The position numbers and the translations under genes were made by a program. A stretch of 64,000 bases of DNA, taken from positions 51,479,079-51,543,078 of the forward strand of contig NC_063045.1 in the NCBI RefSeq assembly GCF_018812025.1, written 5' to 3'. The stretch is from Megalobrama amblycephala (Eukaryota; Chordata; Actinopteri; Cypriniformes; Xenocyprididae). Of this stretch, positions 22,622 to 31,417 are shown one piece after another (within the stretch, counting starts at the first letter, position 1; each line of letters starts with the position of its first letter). The notes under the pieces are model-generated. The model saw nothing but the letters and a program-made list of their open reading frames with translations, did not search any database and was not told the origin of the DNA.

Positions 22622-23901
22622 GAAATATAAAAAATATATTTTATATCTATATGTCATTGTTTCAACTTAGATAAGATAAGAATAGATAGATAATATTTAT
22701 AATTCTATATTTTTATTATTGAATAAAAATATATATATAAATATTAATGCATTACATTAAAACAATGACAAACAGATAGCTAACATTTTTATATAAAAAT
22801 ATTAATATTAAATTATAAAATAATACAAATCATATTTTTAAAACAATATTTATTACAAATTATTAACTAAACAAATATAAAATTTGGTAAATATTAGCTT
22901 GAAAAAAGGAATGTGTTCAATAGCATATAGCAACAGAAATCAGGACAATCCTAGTTAAAATTCAGTTCGAATTTGTTGCTAACCCATGTTTTTGCAGTAC
23001 AGGTTTTGGGACTCTCCTCATAAGTGGAAAAGTGTGAAAGTTTCCCGCCTCTCACAGCCAATCAAAACACAGAACAAGAGTATCTTATCTTCCTTTCACC
23101 TGTTCATTCCCAACATTCCATAGGACAGCTGTTCTTCTGTCTTCACCTGTTCCCCTGGAAACCAGTCCTGACCCCCCCAAAAAACTTTCATTAGATGCTC
23201 CAAATGGCTGATGTTTACCCATAAGCCCTTGTGAGCCATGCAAAAGTATAAAGAGGGGCGACAGCAAATGCTGAGCATCATTTAAAAAGTAATAAACCAC
23301 AGATGAACCACCACAGATCCATTCCCTTTCATCTATCATTTAAAGTGTGAGGATTCTGTCACTGTAAATCATCCCAGCTCCGGCTTCATCATCTGAGTAA
23401 TGTAACTGTGCCTACATAACTCATCACCTCGACCATAAATACCACCTTCAAATGCAGCATATATAAACAGGCTGTTAAAACACTCTCTGGGAATTCGGTC
23501 CCTCCCACGCACACCAAGCCAAGAGCCTGTTTATTCTCACCAGAACATCTCGCGTTTGACCGAAGATCTGTGCCCTGCTAATGTACGACATGCTGCCTGC
23601 TGGTGGCAGATCAACATGCCTGGCATATGGGTTCCCTCCTTCTCTTTTCTATTTATCTTTCTACCTCCCTTTCACTCTATATATACCCATCTTTGCCAAC
23701 CCCCCAAAACCTGTGAACCAGACAAGCTCTATGGCTGGCAGCAGACCCCTCATCCCAGTCTCCCGCCCACCACCTGGCTAATGGAGCTGTGCCACGATGG
23801 AGAAAGATGATCTCCATGTAGAGAGCTGGCACTATGTGCCCAAATCTCATCAATTCCCACAGAACATCATCAAAAATCAGCTATTCTAATGTTTTATTAC
23901 A
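22620..23901 (-). other. robo3 intron 2: no gene
   Basis: AT-rich, then mixed intronic sequence. Minus-strand ORFs at 23085-23339 and plus-strand ORFs at 23556-23810 show no recognisable protein. Confidence 0.5.
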
Positions 23902-24224
23902 TTAAAGGTACAGTTCACTCCAAAAAATGAAAATCGTCATAATTTGCTCACTCTCTTGTTGTTCCAAACCTGTATAACTATCTACTTTGGAAAATACACA
24001 AAATATAATATTCTTAAAGAATATCTGGTGGGGGTTTTTTTGTTTGTTTTTTTCCATTGTTGGTTTGGTCTTTTATTACATTGACAAAACAGTTGAAATA
24101 TTTGTCAAAATATATTCTTATATTCACAGAACAAAAAATTTAAAGAGGATTAGAACGACAAAGATGCCGAAAGAGAGTAAGGGTGTAAATGAGGGCAGTC
24201 ATATTTTAATGTACCCATTATGAT
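23902..24224. mobile_element. short diverged TTAA MITE copy
   Basis: TTAA followed by AGGTACAGTTCACTCCAAAA, ATGAAAATCG and TTGTTGTTCCAAACC matches the left half of the foldback family. The right end is degraded around AATGAGGGCAGTCATATTTT. Confidence 0.6.
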
Positions 24225-25027
24225 GTCACAATCACATTGTGATGTCACAATGAGTGTTGGGGAAAGCTACTTTTAAAAGTAGTGCATTACAATATTGCGC
24301 AACTCTCTAAAAAAAATAACTAATTGCATTACTTAGTTCCTTTTTATGGAAAGTAATGTGTTAAGTTACTTTTGCGTTACTTTTGCTCATCTGGTCTGGG
24401 CTTGCTTGTTCGTTTTTAATAAAAACAGTTCTATTTTTGGCAAATGTAAAGGCTCTTTTGCACCAACAGTGAAATGAATAAGCTTCAAGCTAAAGAAACT
24501 GCAAATTCACACCTGTACAGTAGAGGGCGCAGCTCAAATAAACCTTTCAGCTGTGCTGCCATTCTGGATTAGAGAAGAATGCAGGAGAAGAAAGTTAAAC
24601 AGTCTTACTTCAACAATAAAAGCAAAAAAAAAAGAAAAAAGAAACACAAATGTGATGTTTAATGTCATTTTTGCTTAGTAGTGTGGTTAAATTTGGATCA
24701 TTAAAGGTCAGCAGCAAATACATTGCTTAATAAATTAAGATTAAATACATAAAGTATATATATGTGTAATTTAACTTTTAAATATTGCTGGTTTGCATAA
24801 TATTATGAGTTTGCATTTGCAATTTTTTATTTATTTTGAGGAATACTGAATCTGTGAGATGAGTAAATGTATGCTCTCATTTAATCTAGAACTACAATAA
24901 CCACATACTTATTTGAAAAAGTAACATATATTATGTTGTAAATTTAAAAGTAACCAGTTACTTTATTAGTTACTTGAAAAAGTAATCTGATTACGTAACT
25001 CACTTTCCCATTCAGTCAGTCACGTTC

Positions 25028-25207
25028 GACGTTACGTCGATACTGACGTAATGGGGTCTCGCTAGGGAGCCCAATCACCTCCAAGGATACAAAACAAGCC
25101 AATGGGAATTGGCCTGTGAGATTTACATGCCGGGCCCCTCCCCCGGCATCCGGGTATAAATAGGGCCGGCATACTCACCTTCATTCATACTTTTGCTTCG
25201 GAGCCGA
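25028..25207 (+). repeat. DIRS left inverted terminal repeat
   Basis: It begins GACGTTACGTCGATACTGAC and runs to about GGAGCCGA. The first 161 bases match the reverse complement of 30871-31031 without a difference; the last 20 or so are similar but not identical. Outside it, 25005-25027 is the left-specific extension TTCCCATTCAGTCAGTC and on. Confidence 0.93.
25155..25162 (+). promoter_or_regulatory. TATA box in DIRS left repeat
   Basis: TATAAATA in a GC-rich setting (GGGTATAAATAGGG) points into the element, about 330 bp before the gag ATG. It is a probable genomic promoter. Confidence 0.6.
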
Positions 25208-25262
25208 TCGGCTGATCATCTTTCACCTCCTTAAAAGAGTGAAATTTCAAAAGAGCAAAAAC

Positions 25263-25316
25263 AGCAATTCTAATTGCTATAGGGACACGGTCCTGCAAAC
25301 AGCAATTTTAATTGCT
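25263..25316 (+). repeat. paired palindromes in DIRS leader
   Basis: AGCAATTCTAATTGCT (25263-25278) and AGCAATTTTAATTGCT (25301-25316) are near-perfect palindromes repeated 38 bp apart in the untranslated leader. Confidence 0.7.
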
Positions 25317-25492
25317 ACTGCCTGTTTTTGTTCCGGTGGCCTGCTCGAGTCTCTCCAGCTGGTGGGAAGGCACATTCAGCGGTGGGGGTGACGACGCGCT
25401 GCCCACAGGACGGTGCTACGCCCATCCCTGGGTGCTTCGGCTGGTGAGGTATACTGAAAGAGCAAGCACGGGCGATCAGCGTCTTTTTCAAG

Positions 25493-26968
25493 ATGGCTTT
25501 TCGTCCGTGTGTTTCTGGATGCGGTCGTTTCCTGACCTCTTCTGACGGCCACGATCACTGCCTCACGTGTCTGGGTAGACCGCACACTGAGTCGGCGCTC
25601 GTGGATGGTTCATGCCCTCACTGCGAGGGCATGTCCATGTTGGTGTTGAGATCGCGCCTCTCCTTCTTTAACACGGAGGTGAGAGGCCCCTCTGTCACTA
25701 CCCCAACGCCAGCGGCTGTAGCGGCCGCTGGCCAGGCTAGTGCTCTGGGAGATCTGAGGATCACGGTGGGAGCCACTTCGTCGGGTCCGTCCCCACGAAC
25801 CTCCCACTCCTCAACAACACCATGTGCCGTTGAGATGCCGCCTGCTGTCGCGGGGCCCTCTTCGGGGGTGCCCCACGTCACTTTCGGCGCTCCGGAAGAG
25901 GATCGGATGTCGATCGCTGCATCGGGGAGTGGGTTGAACGGCTCAGAGTCCGATGATGACTCCGAGCTTCCGCCCTCAGGGGCGGTTGCTCAGTCGGAGG
26001 CGGACTCTGAGTTAACAGCCATGCTTGCCCGGGCCGCCGCGGGCATCGGGCTCGAGTGGAACCCTCCACCGTGTCCCGAGCGCTCGCGGCTGGATGACTG
26101 GTTTCTGGGGTCGGGCCGTAGCGCTCAGCCGCGTCCCGCCCCAGTGCCGTTCTTCCCGGAGGTGCATGAGGAGCTCCAGAAGACCTGGTTGGCACCTCAC
26201 ACTGCCAGACTGCGGTCTTCTGCCTCCTCCACTCTCACTACCCTCGATGGAGGAGCCGCCAAGGGATACGTGGACATCCCGCAGGTGGAACGTGCGATTG
26301 CGGTGCACTTGTGCCCGCAGTCCGCGGCCACCTGGCGGAATCGTCCACGGCTCCCGTCCAAGGCGGGTAAGACCACGGCCGCTCTCGCTGCCAAGGCTTA
26401 CTCCGCTGCTGGACAGGCGGCTTCTGCCCTGCACGCCATGGCTATTCTGCAGGTCCATCAGGCTAAAGCCCTGAAGGACCTGCACGAGGGTAGTGCTGAA
26501 CCAGGGTTGCTTCAAGAGCTGCGCGCCGCGACCGACCTCGCCCTCCGGGCGACGAAGGTCACGGCACGCGCCCTGGGTCAAACGATGTCCACCCTGGTGG
26601 TCCAGGAACGGCATCTTTGGTTGGACCTGGCTGAGATGAGGGAAGTCGACAAAGCTCGCTTTCTTGACGCCCCCATCTCCCAGGCCGGCCTCTTCGGCGA
26701 CACCGTCGAGGACTTTGCCCAGCAGTTCTCGGCGGTGCAGAAGCAGACGGAGGCCATCAAACACATCTTGCCCAGGCGTGATGATGCCACCAATCCGCCT
26801 CGGGCCGTGCCTCCGTCTGCTCCTCGCCGAGGGCGTCCCCCTGCGGCTCAGGCTCCTGTGAGGTCGGAACCCTCCCACCCTCCTCGAGCCACCCGCAGGA
26901 AGGCCACGCCCCCCGCCCAGACCGCCAGGCCTCCTTCTAAAAAGAAGAAGGCTAAGAAGCGGCCCTGA
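25493..26968 (+). CDS. DIRS gag-like protein, 491 aa
   Basis: The first ORF of the DIRS element, from ATG 25493 to TGA 26966-26968. The N-terminus carries six cysteines in pairs (C6, C10, C23, C26, C41, C44) with histidines at 20, 22 and 43, suggesting a zinc-binding fold. The middle is Ser/Pro/Ala rich with an acidic stretch. The C-terminus is strongly basic, ending in KKKKAKKRP, fitting nucleic-acid binding. By position and composition it is the structural (gag-like) protein expected to package the RNA. The frame is intact. Long opposite-strand frames here (for example 26012-26878) are GC-driven shadows. Function is assigned from the family, not from a catalytic motif. Confidence 0.85.
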   Translation: MAFRPCVSGCGRFLTSSDGHDHCLTCLGRPHTESALVDGSCPHCEGMSMLVLRSRLSFFNTEVRGPSVTTPTPAAVAAAGQASALGDLRITVGATSSGPSPRTSHSSTTPCAVEMPPAVAGPSSGVPHVTFGAPEEDRMSIAASGSGLNGSESDDDSELPPSGAVAQSEADSELTAMLARAAAGIGLEWNPPPCPERSRLDDWFLGSGRSAQPRPAPVPFFPEVHEELQKTWLAPHTARLRSSASSTLTTLDGGAAKGYVDIPQVERAIAVHLCPQSAATWRNRPRLPSKAGKTTAALAAKAYSAAGQAASALHAMAILQVHQAKALKDLHEGSAEPGLLQELRAATDLALRATKVTARALGQTMSTLVVQERHLWLDLAEMREVDKARFLDAPISQAGLFGDTVEDFAQQFSAVQKQTEAIKHILPRRDDATNPPRAVPPSAPRRGRPPAAQAPVRSEPSHPPRATRRKATPPAQTARPPSKKKKAKKRP

Positions 26969-27121
26969 GACGGGAGACCCGGAGGTTTCGGAAGCTGCTC
27001 AGGAGACGGGGACCGCTCCGCTCCTTCCCCCGGGACAGGGCCCGGGGGAGAATCCTGTGTTGTTTTTTTCTGTTCCACCGCTGGCCGCAAGGCACTGCCT
27101 TCCCACGCCACCCTGCCCACC

Positions 27122-28960
27122 ATGAGCCACGTGAGTCTCCGGACAATCAGACTCGGCTACGCGATTCAGTTCGCCAGGCGTCCCCCCAGGTTCAGCGGCG
27201 TTCTGTTCACCTCGGTGACAGGGCCCAACGCCTCTGTCCTGCGGGCGGAGATTGCGGTTCTTTTGGCGAAGGACGCAATAGAGCCTGTCCCTCAAGCCGA
27301 GATGAAGTCTGGGTTTTACAGCCCTTACTTCATAGTACCCAAGAAAGGCGGGGGGTTACGGCCGATCCTGGATCTGCGTGTCTTGAACAGGGCCCTTCAC
27401 AAGCTCCCGTTCAAGATGCTCACCGTGAAACGCATTCTCACGTGCGTTCACGCCCGGGATTGGTTTGCAGCTATAGACCTGAAGGACGCGTACTTTCATG
27501 TCTCGATCCTCCCTCGACACAGACCGTTCCTACGGTTTGCGTTCGAGGGGCGGGCATATCAGTACAAGGTCCTACCCTTCGGGCTGTCCCTGTCTCCTCG
27601 CGTCTTTACCAAAGTCGTAGAGGGGGCCCTTGCCCCGCTCAGGGAAGTGGGCGTTCGCGTTCTCAACTACCTCGACGACTGGCTCATTCTGGCCCAGTCC
27701 TGAGAGCAGTTGCGCGAACACAGGGACCTGGTGCTCAGTCACCTCAGCCAGTTGGGGCTTCGGGTCAACTGGGAAAAGAGCAAGCTCTGCCCCGTGCAGA
27801 GCATCTCTTTTCTCGGTGTGGAGCTGGACTCGGTCAACATGACAGCGCGTCTCACCAACGAGCGTGCACAGTCGGTGCTGAACTGCCTGAACTCGTTCTC
27901 GCGGAAAACAGCGGTCCCACTGAAACAATTTCAGAGGCTCCTGGGGCATATGGCATCCGCAGCCGCGGTCACGCCGCTCGGATTGCTCCATATGAGACCG
28001 CTCCAGCACTGGCTTCACGACCGAGTCCCGAGGTGGGCATGGCACCGCGGCTCACTCCGTGTGGTCATCACACCGGAGTGTCGCCGCACATTCAGCCCGT
28101 GGTCGGACCTTGCTTTTCTACGGGCCGGGGTGCCCCTAGTACAAGTGTCCAGGCATGTTGTTGTCACAACAGATGCCTCCACCACCGGCTGGGGTGCCAT
28201 ATGCAGTGGCCAGTCGGCGTCGGGCTCCTGGACAGGACCCCGTCGCCATTGGCATATCAACTGCCTCGAGTTGCTGGCAGTACTCCTTGCGCTGCGCCGG
28301 TTTCGACCGCTGTTGCAGGGCAAGCATGTACTGGTCCGGACGGACAACACATCGACTGTAGCGTACATCAACCATCAGGGTGGTCTACGCTCCCGTCGCA
28401 TGTCGCAACTCGCCCGCCATCTCCTCCTGTGGAGTCAGCGCCGACTCAGGTCGCTGCGCGCCTCCTACATCCCGGGCGAGCTCAATCGTGCGGCCGACGC
28501 GCTCTCACGACAGCTCACGCTCCCGGGGGAATGGAGACTCCACCCCCAGGCGGTCCAGCTGATATGGAGCCGGTTCGGGGAAGCACAGGTGGACCTGTTC
28601 GCTTCTCGGGAATCCGCCCATTGCCAGTTGTTTTATTCGCTGACCGAGGGGACCCTCGGCACGGATGCACTGGCACACAGCTGGCCCCGGGGCCTACGCA
28701 AATATGCGTTTCCCCCAGTGAGCCTCCTTGCACAGACACTGTGCAAGGTCAGGGAGGACGAGGAGCAGGTCTTGCTAGTTGCGCCGTACTGGCCCAACCG
28801 GACCTGGTTCCCGGAACTCATGCTCCTCGCGACAGCCCATCCCTGGCGCATCCCCCTGAGGAAGGACCTCCTCTCTCAGGGGCAGGGCACCATATGGCAC
28901 CCACGGCCCGATCTGTGGAACCTCCACGTGTGGTTCCTGGACGGGACGCGGCAGACTTAA
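27122..28960 (+). CDS. DIRS RT-RNase H-methyltransferase ORF with one in-frame TGA
   Basis: One frame of 613 codons from ATG 27122 to TAA 28958-28960, interrupted by TGA at 27701-27703. The first part is reverse transcriptase: PYFIVPKKGGGLRPILDLR, motif A DLKDAYFHV (D119), motif B LPFGLSLSPR and catalytic YLDD at residues 183-186. The stop falls 7 codons later. The frame then resumes with the RT thumb side (FLGVELDSV), RNase H (TDAST, CLELLAV, RTDNTSTVA and NRAADALSR, giving the D-E-D-D set), then the DIRS methyltransferase-like region (VDLFAS and APYWPNRTWF). The product would copy RNA to DNA and remove the RNA strand. An arginine CGA to TGA change at a CpG is the likely cause. With the stop this copy is probably not autonomous. 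Confidence 0.92.
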
Positions 28961-29958
28961 GTGGCCTACCGCCCGCGGTAGTCGACACTATCACTTCGGC
29001 TAGAGCCCCCTCTACGAGGCGCGCCTATGCCATGAAGTGGAGTCTGTTCGTTGAGTGGTGTTCCTCCCGCCGGGAGGACCCCCGGAAATGCCCGGTCGGT
29101 GTTGTGCTTTCCTTCCTTCAAGAGGGTTTGGAACGGAGGCTGTCCCCTTCCACCCTGAAGGTCTATGTGGCCGCCATCGCAGCGCATCACGATGTGCTTG
29201 ATGGCAAGTCACTAGGAAAGCACGACCTGATCATCAGGTTCCTCAGAGGCGCCAGGAGGTTAAATCCCCCTAGGCCTCGCCTCATTCCCTCCTGGGATCT
29301 CTCCATCGCCCTCTCGGGCCTTCGGAGAGCTCCCTTCGAGCCCCTCGAGTCAGCTGAGCTGAAACATCTGTCTCTCAAGACAGTGCTCCTGACCGCGCTC
29401 GCCTCCTTCAAGAGGGTTGGGGACCTGCAAGCATTTTCGGTCAGCGATTCGTGCCTGGAATTCGGGCCGGCCTACTCTCACGTGATCTTGAGACCCCGGC
29501 CTGGATATGTGCCCAAGGTTCCCACCACTCCCTTCAGGGACCAGGTGGTGAACCTGCAAGCACTGCCCCCGGAGGAGGCAGACCCAGCCCTTGCGTTGCT
29601 GTGTCCCGTTCGTGCCCTGCGCGTTTACGTGGACCGCACGCAGAGCTTCAGAAGCTCTGAGCAGCTTTTTGTCTGTTTTGGAGGTCAGCAGAAGGGAAAG
29701 GCTGTCTCCAAACAGAGGTTGGCCCACTGGATAGTGGATGCCATCGCCTTGGCGTATCAGACCCAAGGCGAGCCGTGCCCCCTCGGGTTGCGAGCTCACT
29801 CCACTCGGGGTGTTGCTTCTTCCTGGGCGTTGGCGCACGGCGCCTCTGTTGCAGACATCTGCAGAGCTGCGGGCTGGGCGACACCGAATACATTCGCGAG
29901 GTATTATAACCTCCGAGTGGAACCGGTGTCCACCCGTGTGCTTTCTACTCGTAGATAG
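28894..29958 (+). CDS. DIRS tyrosine recombinase
   Basis: The recombinase is expected to insert the circular DNA copy, replacing the integrase of LTR elements. From ATG 28894 the protein is 354 aa. The N-terminal SAM-like core-binding region is around APSTRRAYAMKWSLFVEW. The catalytic domain shows the first arginine in ASFKRVGDLQA, the HSTRG box (H302, R305), GW in place of the usual second histidine, and the tyrosine in FARYYN (Y337 or Y338). The frame is open much farther upstream (from about 27442) but that part overlaps RT-RNase H and shows no domain. ATG 28894 leaves a 67-bp overlap with the previous ORF. The start is uncertain; the catalytic domain is not. Confidence 0.9.
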   Translation: MAPTARSVEPPRVVPGRDAADLSGLPPAVVDTITSARAPSTRRAYAMKWSLFVEWCSSRREDPRKCPVGVVLSFLQEGLERRLSPSTLKVYVAAIAAHHDVLDGKSLGKHDLIIRFLRGARRLNPPRPRLIPSWDLSIALSGLRRAPFEPLESAELKHLSLKTVLLTALASFKRVGDLQAFSVSDSCLEFGPAYSHVILRPRPGYVPKVPTTPFRDQVVNLQALPPEEADPALALLCPVRALRVYVDRTQSFRSSEQLFVCFGGQQKGKAVSKQRLAHWIVDAIALAYQTQGEPCPLGLRAHSTRGVASSWALAHGASVADICRAAGWATPNTFARYYNLRVEPVSTRVLSTRR

Positions 29959-30693
29959 CCATGGGTGTTCGCTTGCTGTGCCATTTCCCTCGGGAGAGGG
30001 AATGCGTGCACTTTTCCCGCTCCTCAGTTCAGTTCCCCATAACGGCGAACCCTGTGGAGTTCCTCCTGCATCCTGCGGCGGCCAGACGTGGCGGAGGCGT
30101 CCGGCGCTAGGTCCAGTACTTGTGTGTATGCCTGGTTGGTCTGCCCTTGTACTGGGCTAGATGCCCATATGTTGTGATTCCCCTCGGGTAATCCCATATG
30201 TGTTTGTCCACGGTAAGGTTTCCCTGACTGTAAACCCGTGTCTTTCCCTGGGCGGCTTCGCTTTGCCCCGTCTCTGATTGCTAGTCGTTCCTCCCGGAAG
30301 GTAGGACCTACATCAGAGATCTTCCATATGCGTTACTGTTCTCTGACCAGTCCATATGTGTCTTCCACACGTTACCTCCCTTCGGGCAGGGTGTGGTCTC
30401 CGTAGCTTTCCCCTCATCGGGGAACGCTTTCCTGGCGTTTTTGTCGTTGCTGAAAAACGAGGGATTGAGTTCCGAAGCACTCTTCCCCGTGGGGTAGGAA
30501 CAGCAGCTTCGACTTCTCCACGGTAACGCCCTGTCCTCTCCATCCCACCGGTATGGAAGACATTCCTGGGCTTGCTCTGGGCGCTGGAGGGTTGCGAGTA
30601 TGGGCCGCATTTGCATTTGGCACGCCTCAGCCTGCCAGCACCTGCCTCCCTAACACTCGTAACGTGGTTTAGTTGCTATGGCGTTTTCCACGG
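29959..30693 (+). other. DIRS 3' untranslated region
   Basis: A GC-rich stretch between the recombinase stop and the internal complementary region. It has no convincing ORF. The heptamer CCATATG occurs at 30165, 30194, 30324 and 30352. Several CCTCGGG/CCTTCGGG words also recur. Minus-strand ORFs at 30308-30623 overlap one another in different frames and have no domain. Confidence 0.7.
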
Positions 30694-30803
30694 GACCCCA
30701 TTACGTCAGTATCGACGTAACGTCGAACGTGACTGACTGAATGGGAACGTCTAGGTTACTAGTGTAACCCCCGTTCCCAGAAGGAGGGAACGGAGACGTT
30801 ACG
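30694..30803 (+). repeat. DIRS internal complementary region
   Basis: 30694-30747 is the reverse complement of 25005-25058 (left outer end), and 30746-30803 is the reverse complement of 31023-31080 (right outer end). The two halves meet at GGGAACGTC, reproducing the end-to-end junction expected in the circular intermediate. Confidence 0.93.
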
Positions 30804-30851
30804 TTCCCCTGCCATAGCTTTGAGCCACCGCTGAGCGGCCAGATACCTGTC

Positions 30852-31031
30852 TCGGCTCCTCAGCAAAAATATGAATGAAGGTGAGTATGCCGGCCCTATT
30901 TATACCCGGATGCCGGGGGAGGGGCCCGGCATGTAAATCTCACAGGCCAATTCCCATTGGCTTGTTTTGTATCCTTGGAGGTGATTGGGCTCCCTAGCGA
31001 GACCCCATTACGTCAGTATCGACGTAACGTC
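30852..31031 (-). repeat. DIRS right inverted terminal repeat
   Basis: Inverted copy of 25028-25207. The 161 bp nearest the outer side are identical to the left copy. The right-specific outer extension continues to about 31080 (CTAGTAACCTAGACGTT). Confidence 0.93.
30897..30904 (-). promoter_or_regulatory. TATA box in DIRS right repeat, inward facing
   Basis: Inverted copy of the 25155 TATAAATA. It points back into the element on the minus strand, so antisense transcription is possible. Confidence 0.5.
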
Positions 31032-31106
31032 TCCGTTCCCTCCTTCTGGGAACGGGGGTTACACTAGTAACCTAGACGTTACTTGTAATACATTACCCCC
31101 AACACT

Positions 31107-31360
31107 GGTCAAAATCACTAACATTTTTTTAAATACATACCTTTTTTTATATTAAATGTTAAATGTAATTGCATACTGTAGTATGCTGTCAGACTGGGAA
31201 ACAACGCTTGATGAAGGCCTCATGACCTAAACGTATAAAAATAAGATTTTCAAGCTATTGCAGTTTGCAGGACTCATCTATTTTTGTTAGATTTTTTTGT
31301 TTCTATTTATTCCTATGATTTTAAGGAGTTGTCAGTGAATGTTGTCAGTATAAAATAGTA

Positions 31361-31417
<57 letters not shown>

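Larger units (their letters stand above)
25005..31080 (+). mobile_element. DIRS-type tyrosine-recombinase retrotransposon
   Basis: A nearly complete element of about 6.1 kb. It has inverted terminal repeats (161 bp identical between 25028-25188 and 30871-31031), outer ends unique to each side, and an internal complementary region (30694-30803) that is the reverse complement of both outer ends joined. This is the DIRS signature. Order: gag-like ORF, RT-RNase H-methyltransferase, tyrosine recombinase. There is no LTR direct repeat, integrase or clear target duplication. DIRS elements are thought to replicate through a circular DNA intermediate made from the internal region and to insert by recombination. 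One TGA interrupts RT. It is antisense to robo3. Its GC-rich coding region contrasts sharply with the AT-rich intron. Confidence 0.95.
24253..31106. mobile_element. hAT-like MITE, split by the DIRS insertion
   Basis: The left part (24253-25004) begins AGTGTTGGGGAAAGCTACTT and contains GTAGTGCATTACAATATTGC. The right remnant (31081-31106) reads ACTTGTAATACATTACCCCC then AACACT, the inverted end. Together they make one roughly 780-bp element. The DIRS retrotransposon lies inside it near its right end, so this MITE is the older of the two. Flanking duplication is not clear enough to claim. Confidence 0.8.

Noticed and set aside
26012..26878. 288-codon minus-strand ORF opposite gag
   Set aside because: It is a GC-driven shadow of the gag-like frame with no domain; other minus-strand frames in 25.6-30.6 kb are treated the same way.
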